A stretch of DNA of 64,000 bases from Niabella soli DSM 19437 (GCF_000243115.2 NZ_CP007035.1:1922001-1986000), one strand, 5' to 3'; shown: positions 17,485 through 27,725, counted from the first letter of the stretch. A program made the numbers and translations. Notes: generated from the sequence alone by a model not told the origin.

Positions 17485-18162
17485 ATGCGCGTATTGATCG
17501 TAGAAGATGAAAGTTCCCTGGCGGGCGAAATAGTTACTGCGCTGAATAAAAATTATTTTTATTCCGAGATAGCCGGATCGGCAAAGGAGGCATTAGAAAA
17601 AACGGATACCGGCAGTTTTGATTTTATTTTGCTGGACATCGGCCTGCCGGATAAGGACGGGTTTTGGCTGCTGCAGGAAATAAGAAAAGACCATCCGGAT
17701 GTAGCCGTGATCATACTTACAGCCCGCGGACAGGTGGAAGACCGGATCAAAGGCTTGGATATGGGCGCAGACGATTACCTTGCAAAACCTTTTTCATTGT
17801 TAGAGCTGCAATCAAGAATGCAGGCGATCATCCGCAGAAAATTTAAACTGAACGACCCGATAGTGGAACTAGGCGGTTTTACCATCAATATTAAAAACAG
17901 GACCATATTGTATGACAACAGGGAAGTAGGCCTTTCCCGCAAGGAATTTGACCTGCTTAATTATTTGTTGCTCCATAAAAACCGTCCCTTATCAAGAATG
18001 CAGTTAAGCGACCACCTTTGGGGAGACAATGCCGATGACGAATACGATTCAAATTATATCGACGTTCATATTAAGAATATCCGGAAAAAGATGAATGCAT
18101 TTGCTGCTACCGATTGGTTGGAAACCGTCCGGGGAATCGGATACAAGATAAAAATGAGCTAA
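17485..18162 (+). CDS. OmpR/PhoB-family response regulator
   Basis: A 225-aa DNA-binding regulator. The receiver domain (1–118) carries the phosphoacceptor D51 in FILLDIGLPDKDG, the acidic pair E8/D9, T in ILTARG and the Lys in DDYLAKPF. The C-terminal winged helix (about 128–225) includes GLSRKEFDLLNYLLLHKNRP, NYIDVHIKNIRKKM and VRGIGYKI. It overlaps the downstream kinase gene by one base (TAATG), a strong sign of co-translation. Confidence 0.95.
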   Translation: MRVLIVEDESSLAGEIVTALNKNYFYSEIAGSAKEALEKTDTGSFDFILLDIGLPDKDGFWLLQEIRKDHPDVAVIILTARGQVEDRIKGLDMGADDYLAKPFSLLELQSRMQAIIRRKFKLNDPIVELGGFTINIKNRTILYDNREVGLSRKEFDLLNYLLLHKNRPLSRMQLSDHLWGDNADDEYDSNYIDVHIKNIRKKMNAFAATDWLETVRGIGYKIKMS

Positions 18163-19484
18163 TGAGGCTGCAGACTAAATTGGGTTTATTTGCTGCCGCG
18201 GTTACCGTAGGAATATTAGCGCTATTCGTATGGCTGCTCCCCTACCTGATGCAGCAGATCGCTTTCAAAAACACCAATAAAACCTTGTTACAACAAAGAG
18301 GCAAAGTGCTGTCTGCCATAAAAAAAAACGGGATCGACTTTTATTTGGACGGGGATTCGGTATATGGCAGTTACTCTATGCTGAAGGACGAATATATATC
18401 GTTGGAACCCTACCGCCAGGAAGCTATTTCAGCCCGGTTGCAGACAGACCGGCGCGTCATTGAGAAAGACACCATCAGCTATAGGATCCTTTCAGACACT
18501 TTTACTGTTGGCCGGCAACCGTACCTGCTGGAAATTGGCAAGAAAGTAACCAGCATTACCGAAGAAGATATTGCACTTCAAAAAGCCACTTCCTATATAT
18601 TAATCCTCCTGGCCATATTAATAATCTTTATTCAGCTTTTTTATACCCGTTATTTATTAAGCCCCCTGGATTATATAGTACGAACAAGGCTTACAAAAAA
18701 TACGTTTCCCTTCAAAGCCCCTGAACATCCGCTGCAAACCTCCACCAATGACTTTAAATTTTTGGATGCCTCTATCAGCGCTTTAATGGAACAGGTGAAT
18801 CATGCGTTTGAAAAAGAGAAAGAGTTTACATCGAATGCCTCGCACGAGTTGATGACACCCATCAGCATCATGCAAAGCAAGGTTGAAAATATGCTGACAA
18901 CCGATGATCTGCCGGACCATGTAGTAACAAAACTGGAAGACACGATGCGGATCATGAAGCGGCTGAAAAAGATCGTCAATTCGCTTTTGTTGATCTCCCG
19001 TATTGAAAATGAGCAATATGAATTTAATGACAACATTCCCGTTAAAAGAATGGTGCGGGAAGTAATTGAAGAATTGCAGCACCGGGTGAATGAAAAAGAA
19101 CTGATCATCAACGAAGGCCTGTCTAACACCCGTATATTGCAATATGTGAACAAGGATCTGCTCTTTCAGCTTTTTTACAATCTCATCCACAATGCGATAA
19201 AATTCAGTAAGCCGCGGGGCTCCATCACCATAAAGGACTACGTCGATGACGAAACCTATTATATCGCCATCACCGACACCGGTGTAGGCATGAATCCCGA
19301 TCAGATAGAAAAGATCTTTGATCGTTTTAAAAAAGGCTTGTACCAGCGGGAAGGGTTTGGCCTCGGCCTTTCTATTGTAAAATCAATTGCGGGTTATCTT
19401 GGCATTACCATAACGGTTGTTTCATCGCCAAACAAGGGTGCCGTTTTTACCCTGCAATTTTCGCAAAAACACGTAAAAGAGTAA
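18162..19484 (+). CDS. Membrane sensor histidine kinase
   Basis: A 440-aa kinase, partner of the preceding regulator. I place the start at the ATG overlapping the regulator stop (MRLQTKLGLFAAAVTVGIL). Two membrane helices (about 7–28 and 143–161) enclose a periplasmic sensor. The H-box is FTSNASHELMTPISIMQSK, the N-box FYNLIHNAIKFSKPRG, then ITDTGVGMNPDQIEKIFDRF and GFGLGLSIVKSIAG. Signal unknown; the co-transcribed exported proteins suggest an envelope cue. A terminator follows at 19579. Confidence 0.94.
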   Translation: MRLQTKLGLFAAAVTVGILALFVWLLPYLMQQIAFKNTNKTLLQQRGKVLSAIKKNGIDFYLDGDSVYGSYSMLKDEYISLEPYRQEAISARLQTDRRVIEKDTISYRILSDTFTVGRQPYLLEIGKKVTSITEEDIALQKATSYILILLAILIIFIQLFYTRYLLSPLDYIVRTRLTKNTFPFKAPEHPLQTSTNDFKFLDASISALMEQVNHAFEKEKEFTSNASHELMTPISIMQSKVENMLTTDDLPDHVVTKLEDTMRIMKRLKKIVNSLLLISRIENEQYEFNDNIPVKRMVREVIEELQHRVNEKELIINEGLSNTRILQYVNKDLLFQLFYNLIHNAIKFSKPRGSITIKDYVDDETYYIAITDTGVGMNPDQIEKIFDRFKKGLYQREGFGLGLSIVKSIAGYLGITITVVSSPNKGAVFTLQFSQKHVKE

Positions 19485-19578
19485 AATTTCATCCTTTCTT
19501 CATTTTCGGATGCTAGATTCGTCCTAACCTGACCATTACGCAGGCAAAAGCCCGATTTTTCATTCGTATCAAACCCCT

Positions 19579-19610
19579 GCCATCTCGTTTCCGCGGGATG
19601 GCTTTTTGTT
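19579..19610 (+). terminator. Terminator of the two-component operon
   Basis: GCCATC (19579–19584) pairs with GATGGC (19597–19602), with further pairing inside, followed by CTTTTTGTTTTTC. It lies about 95 bp after the kinase stop. Confidence 0.75.
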
Positions 19611-19667
19611 TTTCTTTTGTATATTTACCGCCAACGATTGTTAAATCTTAATTTATCTGGTTTTAAA

Positions 19668-21020
<1,353 letters not shown>

Positions 21021-21040
21021 ACAGCACCCTGGCCCCCGGA

Positions 21041-21112
21041 CTATTTTTTTTTAGCCATTGAATAGCCTGCCAATACCAATATAACGATGACAATTAATAA
21101 AAACTCGAACAT
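21041..21112 (-). CDS. Possible 23-aa single-helix membrane microprotein
   Basis: A minus-strand frame from ATG at 21112 to TAG at 21041 encodes MFEFLLIVIVILVLAGYSMA plus three Lys. It is one strongly hydrophobic helix with a short basic tail, an arrangement unlikely by chance but common in AT-rich DNA too. No clear ribosome-binding site is seen, which is normal in this phylum. It lies in the gap between the fucosidase and a Crp-like regulator. Confidence 0.35.
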   Translation of the reverse strand: MFEFLLIVIVILVLAGYSMAKKK

Positions 21113-21197
21113 TTTATAAAAATAGGGCAAAAGCAGGAACCGGTAAAACAGGATTTCCAGCTCCGGCTCAACAATAAAAAAACTCTAACAATAACAG

Positions 21198-21785
21198 ATG
21201 TACGAAGCTGTTATAAAAAACATACGCCGGCACATTGAACCAACCAGGGAGGAAGCAGAAATCTTTTTATCCCTTGCCGTTGCTAAAACCGTTAAAAGGA
21301 AAGCGTTTTTGCTGACGGAGGGCGAGCGGGCGAGGTATCAGTTTTTTGTGCTCGATGGCTGCCTGCGCACCTATACTATTGACTCAGATGGAAAAGAGCA
21401 CGTTTTGATGTTTGCACCGGAAGATTGGTGGTGCAGCGGCGATTTGTACAGCTTTTTGTCAGGGCAAAAGAGTGTCAATATGCTGGAAGCATTAATGCCC
21501 TCCACCCTGTTACAAATCAACAAAGACAATCTGGATATTTTGTTCCGGCAAGCGCCAAAATTTGAACGATTTTTCAGGATATTATTTCAAAACGCTTTTG
21601 TTTTTCATCAAAACAGAATAAACGCTAATCTTTCGCAACCCGCGGAAGGAAGATATGAGCTGTTCATGAAAACATACCCGGGTCTTGACAACCGGATCCC
21701 GCAAAAATATATAGCCTCTTATATCGGCGTTACGCCAGAGTTTTTTAGCCAGGTGAAAACAAATATGTTCCGCAAAAAATCTTAA
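21198..21785 (+). CDS. Crp/Fnr-family transcriptional regulator
   Basis: A 195-aa protein with an N-terminal cyclic-nucleotide-binding-type beta-roll (about 25–115: FFVLDGCLRTYTIDSDGKEH, FAPEDWWCSGDLYSF) and a short C-terminal helix-turn-helix (IPQKYIASYIGVTPEFFSQV). The cNMP-binding residues of true CAP are not conserved, as in most Bacteroidetes members. It is upstream of, and co-directional with, the haloalkane dehalogenase gene and may control it. Confidence 0.85.
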   Translation: MYEAVIKNIRRHIEPTREEAEIFLSLAVAKTVKRKAFLLTEGERARYQFFVLDGCLRTYTIDSDGKEHVLMFAPEDWWCSGDLYSFLSGQKSVNMLEALMPSTLLQINKDNLDILFRQAPKFERFFRILFQNAFVFHQNRINANLSQPAEGRYELFMKTYPGLDNRIPQKYIASYIGVTPEFFSQVKTNMFRKKS

Positions 21786-21846
21786 AGTACTTTATTTTCC
21801 GGAACACGATGCGGTCGTTGCTTTGTTGCATTAAATCATTAAAAAT

Positions 21847-22767
21847 ATGGAACGCAAAGCAAACACACAGACTCTTTTCAGCGAAAAACCTTTCGCCGAA
21901 AAAAAATTTATCGAAATAAAAGGCCACCGTATGGCTTATATTGATGAAGGGGAAGGTGACCCCATTGTATTTCAGCACGGTAATCCTACCTCCTCCTATC
22001 TCTGGAGAAATATAATGCCCTGCTGCCGTGGTCTTGGACGCCTTATTGCCTGCGATCTGATTGGTATGGGCGACTCGGAAAAACTATCCGGCTCCGGGCC
22101 GGAACGATATTCTTATTCGGAGCAGCGTAGTTTTCTTTTTGCGCTTTGGGAAGAATTGAAACTGGAGAGAAACGTAACACTTGTGCTTCATGACTGGGGT
22201 TCTGTATTGGGTTTTGATTGGGCCAATCAAAACCGTTCCCGCGTCCGGGGCATCGTTTACATGGAAGCATTGGCGATCCCTTTTAAATGGGATGAATTCG
22301 AACCTAAAGTACGCGACTTATTCAAGGCATTGCGCTCGCCCGCCGGCGAGGAGTTGATTTTAAAAAACAATGTATTTATTGAAAAAGTATTGCCAGGAGG
22401 AATTTTCAGGGAGCTCAGCGATGTGGAAATGGCGGAGTACCGGAGGCCCTATCTTAACGAAGGGGAGAGCCGCCGGCCAACATTATCCTTTTCACGTCAG
22501 ATTGCTTTGGATGGAGCGCCAAAAGAAGTAGCTGAAATTGTGACCGGATATGGAAATTGGCTTCAACAAAGTCCGGTTCCTAAGCTTTGGATTCACGGTA
22601 TTCCCGGCGCGGTGGAAAATGACAACATGCGGGAATTTTGCAGTACATGGCCCAATCAAACAGAACTATCCGTAAAAGGAAAACATTTTTTACAGGAAGA
22701 CAGCCCGGGGGAAATAGGCACAGCCATTGCTGAATTTGTACAAAAATTGAGCGAACAGGACGCTTAA
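21847..22767 (+). CDS. Haloalkane dehalogenase
   Basis: A 306-aa alpha/beta-hydrolase of haloalkane dehalogenase subfamily II (LinB/DhaA-like). Catalytic features are all visible: halide-binding N46 in [14 protein letters not shown], nucleophile D116 followed by halide-binding W117 in [11 protein letters not shown], catalytic acid E140 in [10 protein letters not shown], and the His in [13 protein letters not shown] near residue 280. It hydrolyses carbon–halogen bonds to alcohols. The complete pentad argues for true dehalogenase activity rather than a generic epoxide hydrolase. The natural substrate is unknown. Confidence 0.9.
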   Translation: MERKANTQTLFSEKPFAEKKFIEIKGHRMAYIDEGEGDPIVFQHGNPTSSYLWRNIMPCCRGLGRLIACDLIGMGDSEKLSGSGPERYSYSEQRSFLFALWEELKLERNVTLVLHDWGSVLGFDWANQNRSRVRGIVYMEALAIPFKWDEFEPKVRDLFKALRSPAGEELILKNNVFIEKVLPGGIFRELSDVEMAEYRRPYLNEGESRRPTLSFSRQIALDGAPKEVAEIVTGYGNWLQQSPVPKLWIHGIPGAVENDNMREFCSTWPNQTELSVKGKHFLQEDSPGEIGTAIAEFVQKLSEQDA

Positions 22768-22812
22768 AATGCTGACTTTGCAATCAGGGTCGGGGTTGAA
22801 TAATAAATACCA

Positions 22813-22843
22813 TAAATAAAAAGCCTCTGAAAAACTCAGAGGC
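22813..22843 (-). terminator. Terminator downstream of tRNA-Pro
   Basis: Stem GCCTCTGA (22823–22830) with TCAGAGGC (22836–22843), loop AAAAC, followed on the minus strand by a T-rich run. It lies 12 bp beyond the tRNA 3' end. Confidence 0.85.
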
Positions 22844-22854
22844 CTGTTTGTAGG

Positions 22855-22928
22855 TCGGGACGACTAGATTCGAACTAGCGACCCCTTGCACCCCATGCAA
22901 GTGCGCTACCGGGCTGCGCTACGTCCCG
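22855..22928 (-). tRNA. tRNA-Pro(GGG)
   Basis: A 74-nt cloverleaf on the minus strand. The acceptor stem is CGGGACG/CGTCCCG, D arm GCGC…GCGC with GGTAG-type loop, anticodon stem CTTGC/GCAAG with loop ATGGGGT (anticodon GGG), T arm CTAG-TTCGAAT-CTAG, discriminator A. CCA is not encoded. Confidence 0.95.
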
Positions 22929-22991
22929 AACTGGAAATTGTTCTGATTACTCAAAACGGGGTAAAATATTTATTTCTAAAGAACTGTTTGC

Positions 22992-23062
22992 TTCACTAGC
23001 TTGGCGACCCTCCCGCCTTAACGGGATGCGCTACTCCCGCTCTGACGGGACGCTACGTCCCG
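22992..23062 (-). pseudogene. Degenerate tandem copy of tRNA-Pro
   Basis: The 5' acceptor half and D-arm start (GGGACGTAGCG) are identical to the intact tRNA, and GTAGCGCA and GGGTCGC reappear. The D arm is expanded by TCCCG…CGGGA-type palindromes, the anticodon arm is replaced, and the 3' acceptor half is missing. The upstream flank (GAACNGGNAATTGTTCTGAT and on) is also duplicated, so the relic arose by tandem duplication. Confidence 0.65.
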
Positions 23063-23185
23063 AACGGGGAATTGTTCTGATTACTCAAAACGGAGTAAGA
23101 AATCTATTGTTGATAAGAACTTTAAATTTCGGGGGGCAAATATAGGATAATTCGCCCGCTTTTTCACTGTTTTGAAATTTTAAGT

Positions 23186-23677
23186 TCAGATTTTCCGAAT
23201 ACCATTATTATAATCCGGGCGCTTATCATTTGCAGCAAGCAATTCCCTCCAGGTTAAAAACGCCCCTTCATGAATGCCCGGGCCTTTCGCCAGTATGGCA
23301 GGAACCTTGCCCGCTGCGGCATTTATATTAATGAATGAGGTACCCGCCACGGAGTCCTTGTCCGCAATTACATCAATATTCATATCCGGCAGGTACACAT
23401 GCACCCCGCTGATAGCCGCCGGGCTTTTACTGCGGAGAAATTTGATATACCCCGCTCCGCCATACCCCTCGATACTAAAACTATCAACCTTTTCCCGCAC
23501 CAATGGCGCCGTTCCTTTGTCGCCACTGATGGTCAGTTTTCCTGACTCAATATAGACGGAGATCTTGCTGCCATCTTTCACCGTATATTTTCCGGTATAG
23601 ATCGCATCGGAAGTATCTTTTTGGGCACAAACAGCAAGCGACAGAAAGGCAAAGCAAGCCAAACAGAAAATTTTCAT
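23186..23677 (-). CDS. Exported protein of unknown function
   Basis: A 163-aa protein with a signal peptide (MKIFCLACFAFLSLAVCAQ). Residues 25–75 (YTGKYTVKDGSKISVYIESG, KLTISGDKGTAPL) resemble the beta-strand DUF3471-type or lipocalin-like domains that follow secreted hydrolases in this phylum. The second half (DMNIDVIADKDSVAGTSFIN) is unfamiliar. It is followed by no partner on its strand. Secretion is clear; function is not. Confidence 0.65.
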   Translation of the reverse strand: MKIFCLACFAFLSLAVCAQKDTSDAIYTGKYTVKDGSKISVYIESGKLTISGDKGTAPLVREKVDSFSIEGYGGAGYIKFLRSKSPAAISGVHVYLPDMNIDVIADKDSVAGTSFININAAAGKVPAILAKGPGIHEGAFLTWRELLAANDKRPDYNNGIRKI

Positions 23678-23767
23678 TGACAGTAATTTATACGTTAGAA
23701 AAAAGGTTTCTTAAAGATACATAACCTCTTTGACACTATAGCATTACGATAGTATTAAAATTGCCAT

Positions 23768-23775
23768 TATCTTTG
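23768..23775 (+). promoter_or_regulatory. TAnnTTTG promoter box before the dihydroorotase-like gene
   Basis: TATCTTTG matches the Bacteroidetes -7 consensus and lies 7 bp upstream of the ATG at 23783, which implies a very short or absent leader. No good -33 box is seen at standard spacing. Confidence 0.45.
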
Positions 23776-23782
23776 CGCCTTA

Positions 23783-25054
23783 ATGAATATCCTCATTAAG
23801 CAATCCAAGATCATCGACCCCAACTCGCCATTCAACGGGCGTACGGCAGACATCCTTATTGTAAACGGAGTTATTCAATCCATCAGCAAGCACATTACGT
23901 ACAAAAATGCCAAAGTAGTGAGCGGTCGGGGATTGCACGTGAGCCCGGGCTGGGTGGATCTTTTCGCTGATTTTGCCGATCCGGGCTATGAATACAGGGA
24001 GACATTGGCCTCCGGCGCCAAAGCCGCCGCAGCCGGCGGTTTCACCGATGTTTGTATTGTGCCGAATACGAAACCGGCGCTCGATCAAAAATCCGTAGTA
24101 GAATATATCCTGGCAAAAGCTGCCGGTTTGCCGGTAACGATCCATCCCCTGGGCGCGGTTACTAAAAATACCGACGGGAAGGAACTGGCGGAGATCTACG
24201 ACATGCGGCAGTCTGGCGCGGCCGCGTTTACGGATGGAAAAAATGCCATCCAGTCCGCTGATATTATGGTAAAGGCCCTGCTGTACATCAAACCCTTTAA
24301 CGGGGTTTTGATCCAGGTGCCGGACAATAAGGATATGCAGCCCCATGGTTTGGCCAACGAAGGCATTACGGCCACCCGGCTGGGATTACAGGCCAAACCC
24401 GCTATTGCCGAGGAATTATTGGTGGCGCGCGATATAAAACTGGCCGAATATGCGGTATCCCGCCTGCATCTTACGGGCATCACCACGGCCGCCGCTTTAA
24501 AACTGGTGACAGCAGCCAAACAAAAGAAAACAGCAGTTACCGTTTCGGTAACGCCTGCGCATTTATTTTTTACGGAAGAGGATCTGGTAAGCTATGATAC
24601 CAATTTAAAATTAAACCCGCCCCTGCGCACGGTTGCCGATCAAAAAGCGCTTCGCAAGGGCGTTACAGACGGTTCGGTGGATTGCATCGCCACCCATCAC
24701 ATTCCCTATGACGCCGATCATAAAGTAGTGGAATTTGAATATGCCAGGAACGGGATGATCGGTTTACAAACCGCCTATGCCATTTTAAATACGGTATTGC
24801 CCGAAGTGCCGCAGGAACGCTGGGTGGAGGTGTTGTCCGTTAATCCCCGGAAAATATTAGGACTGCCGGCGGCTGCAATAGTAGAAGGAGCTCCGGCATC
24901 CCTGACAGTGTTTAATCCGGGCGAAAAATGGCAATTGAATGCGGACGCGATCCTTTCGCAAAGCAAAAATTCTGCATTCATTGGAAAACCGTTAACCGGG
25001 AAGCCGTTGGGAATTATTCACAAGAACCAGACGAATCTTACATTTCAGCAATAA
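23783..25054 (+). CDS. Dihydroorotase-like amidohydrolase lacking the HxH metal motif
   Basis: A 423-aa amidohydrolase-fold protein of the class I dihydroorotase group (pyrimidine synthesis): SPGWVDLFADFADPGYEYRE, AAAGGFTDVCIVPNTKPALD, and late DCIATHHIPYDADHK and ARNGMIGLQTA. The metal signature D-x-H-x-H-x-R-x-P-G reads DLFADFADPG here, so both His (F61, D63) and the substrate Arg (A65) are gone. Zinc-dependent catalysis by the usual mechanism is therefore doubtful. Non-catalytic dihydroorotase homologues are known as assembly partners of aspartate carbamoyltransferase (PyrC' type), a plausible role. It heads a tight operon (3-bp gap) with DUF4199 and a glycosyltransferase. Confidence 0.85.
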   Translation: MNILIKQSKIIDPNSPFNGRTADILIVNGVIQSISKHITYKNAKVVSGRGLHVSPGWVDLFADFADPGYEYRETLASGAKAAAAGGFTDVCIVPNTKPALDQKSVVEYILAKAAGLPVTIHPLGAVTKNTDGKELAEIYDMRQSGAAAFTDGKNAIQSADIMVKALLYIKPFNGVLIQVPDNKDMQPHGLANEGITATRLGLQAKPAIAEELLVARDIKLAEYAVSRLHLTGITTAAALKLVTAAKQKKTAVTVSVTPAHLFFTEEDLVSYDTNLKLNPPLRTVADQKALRKGVTDGSVDCIATHHIPYDADHKVVEFEYARNGMIGLQTAYAILNTVLPEVPQERWVEVLSVNPRKILGLPAAAIVEGAPASLTVFNPGEKWQLNADAILSQSKNSAFIGKPLTGKPLGIIHKNQTNLTFQQ

Positions 25055-25057
25055 CAC

Positions 25058-25540
25058 ATGATACTGAACGCAACAAGAAAAGGATTGATCACCGGGGTAC
25101 TGATGGTAGCATTGGGATTATTATTGCTCCAATTGAAAGTATCGAATAACTCAGGATTACAATACCTGGTATTTCTCCTGTACGGCGCAGGCATTGTATG
25201 GGCAATCACTGGTGCGCGCAAAAATACACTGGTATTTAAAGAGCTGTTCGGACAAGGGTTTCGTTGCTTCGTCATTGTGACCCTGATCATGGCTGTTTAT
25301 ACTTTTGCTTTTTTTCAGTTTAATAAAGCAACGATCGATAAAGACATCGAAATAGCGAAACAGGAACGGCTAAAGACCGCCAAAGACCGCACGCCGACTG
25401 AAATTGAACAGGAAGCACAAACCACGCGGAAGTTTTACGTACCTATTATGATATCTCAAACCGTCTTCCAATATTTATTAATTGGAGTGGTGGTTACCAC
25501 TGTCGCGGCCGGAACCTTATCTTTGTCGCGGAAAAATTAA
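25058..25540 (+). CDS. DUF4199 membrane protein
   Basis: A 160-aa protein with four predicted membrane helices (about 10–25, 33–50, 68–90 and 131–155) and a charged loop at 95–128 (DIEIAKQERLKTAKDRTPTE). It fits DUF4199, found in Bacteroidetes typically next to a GT2 glycosyltransferase and dihydroorotase, exactly as here. Gaps to both neighbours are 2–3 bp, so it is operonic. Function unknown. Confidence 0.85.
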   Translation: MILNATRKGLITGVLMVALGLLLLQLKVSNNSGLQYLVFLLYGAGIVWAITGARKNTLVFKELFGQGFRCFVIVTLIMAVYTFAFFQFNKATIDKDIEIAKQERLKTAKDRTPTEIEQEAQTTRKFYVPIMISQTVFQYLLIGVVVTTVAAGTLSLSRKN

Positions 25541-25542
25541 AA

Positions 25543-26487
25543 ATGGATATTTCTGTAGTCATACCCCTGTTGAACGAAGAAGAGTCGTTACCCGAGTTGA
25601 CCGAATGGATCGAAAAGGTAATGCAGGAACACCAGTACAGTTATGAGATCATTTTTGTAGACGATGGAAGCACCGATAGTTCCTGGCAGGTGATCTGCGA
25701 TTTGCGTGAAAAAAATGACAGCATCAAAGGCATTAAATTTCAGCGCAATTATGGAAAATCGGCTGCGCTCTACGAAGCCTTCCGGGCGGCACAGGGCAAC
25801 GTGGTGATCACGATGGATGCCGATCTGCAGGACAGTCCGGATGAAATTCCCGAGCTGTACCGTATGATCATTGAAGATAAATACGACCTGGTAAGTGGCT
25901 GGAAAAAGAAACGTTACGATAATACGCTTACCAAAAATATCCCTTCCAAGATCTATAACGCGGCTACCCGCCGCATGAGTGGCATTCAACTGCACGATAT
26001 GAACTGCGGGTTAAAATCGTACAACAGGAAAGTGATCAAAAGCATTGAAGTATATGGCGAAATGCACCGCTATATACCGGTACTGGCCAAATGGGCCGGG
26101 TTTAAAAAAGTGGGCGAAAAAGTAGTAGAGCACCGCAAACGCAAATACGGGGTAAGTAAATTTGGCTGGGATCGCTTTATCAAAGGCTTCCTGGATCTTT
26201 TATCCATCACTTTTGTGGGAAAGTTCTCCAAACGCCCGATGCACTTTTTTGGCGTATGGGGTATGATCTTTTTTTTGATCGGATTTATAACGTCGTTATA
26301 CCTGGTGGTTTCAAAGATCATCCATCCGGATTTCTCCCTCACCAACCGTCCGGGTTTTTACATCGCATTAACGGCTGTGATCATTGGGGTACAGCTTTTT
26401 ATGGCGGGTTTTGTAGGGGAACTCATTTCGCGTAATGCCCCCGGACGCAATGCGTATCTGGTTGAAGAAAAAAGGGGGATAAACTAA
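25543..26487 (+). CDS. GT2 glycosyltransferase, polyprenyl-phosphate sugar synthase type
   Basis: A 314-aa enzyme with an N-terminal GT-A domain (SVVIPLLNEEESLPEL, FVDDGSTDSSWQ, MDADLQDSPDEIPELYR) and two C-terminal membrane helices (about 235–258 and 268–290). This is the DPM1/GtrB/ArnC layout that transfers a sugar from a nucleotide donor to a polyprenyl phosphate at the inner membrane. It belongs to the dihydroorotase–DUF4199 operon. Donor sugar unknown. Confidence 0.9.
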   Translation: MDISVVIPLLNEEESLPELTEWIEKVMQEHQYSYEIIFVDDGSTDSSWQVICDLREKNDSIKGIKFQRNYGKSAALYEAFRAAQGNVVITMDADLQDSPDEIPELYRMIIEDKYDLVSGWKKKRYDNTLTKNIPSKIYNAATRRMSGIQLHDMNCGLKSYNRKVIKSIEVYGEMHRYIPVLAKWAGFKKVGEKVVEHRKRKYGVSKFGWDRFIKGFLDLLSITFVGKFSKRPMHFFGVWGMIFFLIGFITSLYLVVSKIIHPDFSLTNRPGFYIALTAVIIGVQLFMAGFVGELISRNAPGRNAYLVEEKRGIN

Positions 26488-26513
26488 CGCCGCGCTTATC
26501 TTTGCGGCTAAGC

Positions 26514-27725
26514 ATGGCAAAAATCAGTATTATAGGACCGGCACACCCCCTTCGCGGAGGACTGGCAACATTTGATCACCGGCTGGCGAAAGCCTTCCAG
26601 GAAATGGGGCATACCTGTGCTATCTGGTCGTTTGCCCTGCAATACCCTTCGTTCCTCTTTCCTGGCAAATCGCAGTTCACGGATGAACCGGCGCCAGAAA
26701 ATATTCTCATTCACACAAAGATCAATTCGGTTAACCCACTTAACTGGATCAGAACCGGCAATACCCTTGCAAAAGAAGCTCCGGATATTGTAGTAGTTCG
26801 TTACTGGTTGCCTTTTATGGGACCCGCATTGGGCACCATTCTCCGTCTTGTCCGCAAAAACAAAAAAACAAAGATCATTTGCATTGCAGACAATATACTC
26901 CCGCACGAAAAAAGACCCGGCGACAAGCCTTTTACCCGCTATTTCATAAAAGCCTGTGATGCTTTTATTACAATGAGCGAAAAGGTACTGACCGATCTGC
27001 GGATTTTCACGAGCAAGCCCGCGGTGCTGGTGCACCATCCGCTTTATGATACTTTTGGAACGCCGGTATCAAAAGAAGTGGCACGTGAGCATTTGAACCT
27101 GCCAACGGAGGAAAAGATCATTTTATTTTTTGGTTTCATCCGAAAATATAAAGGACTGGACCTATTACTAAAAGCATTTTCTGACCTAATGCAGGATGCA
27201 CAACGCATAACGCATAACGCGGAACGCATAGAGCGTGAAACGGCAGACGGCAGCGATCAGAAATTAGAAATTAAATTGTTGATCGCCGGTGAATTTTATG
27301 AAGATGCTACAGCGTACCAGGAATTGATCGGCCAACTGAACATCCGCGACCAGGTGATCTTAAAAACGGATTTTATTCCGGACAGTGAAGTGCGTTATTA
27401 TTTATGCGCGGCCGATCTGCTGGTGCAACCCTATAAAAATGCCACCCAGAGCGGCGTTACACCGCTGGCGTATTATTTTGAAAAGCCGATGGTGGTTACG
27501 AATGTGGGGGGCCTCCCCTCTTTAGTACCCCATGGCAAAAGCGGCCTGGTGGCGGAACCGGAGCCGGCGGCCATTGCAACCGCAATTAAAGAATTTTTCC
27601 AATTGGGGGCTGATCATTTCATTCCCCATCTTCGAACAGAAAAACAAAAATACAGTTGGGACCGCCTGGTAACTGCCATTACGGACCTGGCCGATAAAAT
27701 ACACAATAATGATCCACAGAAGTAA
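26514..27725 (+). CDS. GT4-like glycosyltransferase
   Basis: A 403-aa GT-B fold protein. I start at the ATG giving MAKISIIGPAHPLRGGLATF. The N-domain donor-loop PAHPLRGGLATFDHRL and the C-domain FGFIRKYKGLDLLLKAF, AADLLVQPYKNATQSGVTPL and VVTNVGGLPSLV are typical of GT4 enzymes. About residues 224–240 (QDAQRITHNAERIERET) are encoded by a 7-nt repeat array and look like an in-frame insertion. The stop overlaps the next gene by 17 nt. It likely acts in the heptose-containing glycan pathway that follows. Confidence 0.88.
   Translation: MAKISIIGPAHPLRGGLATFDHRLAKAFQEMGHTCAIWSFALQYPSFLFPGKSQFTDEPAPENILIHTKINSVNPLNWIRTGNTLAKEAPDIVVVRYWLPFMGPALGTILRLVRKNKKTKIICIADNILPHEKRPGDKPFTRYFIKACDAFITMSEKVLTDLRIFTSKPAVLVHHPLYDTFGTPVSKEVAREHLNLPTEEKIILFFGFIRKYKGLDLLLKAFSDLMQDAQRITHNAERIERETADGSDQKLEIKLLIAGEFYEDATAYQELIGQLNIRDQVILKTDFIPDSEVRYYLCAADLLVQPYKNATQSGVTPLAYYFEKPMVVTNVGGLPSLVPHGKSGLVAEPEPAAIATAIKEFFQLGADHFIPHLRTEKQKYSWDRLVTAITDLADKIHNNDPQK
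27204..27231. repeat. Heptanucleotide tandem repeat inside a glycosyltransferase gene
   Basis: Four 7-mers: CGCATAA, CGCATAA, CGCGGAA, CGCATAG. They keep the reading frame and encode part of the sequence QRITHNAERIER. The unit differs from those in yggS and the RHS gene, but the period is identical. Confidence 0.8.
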
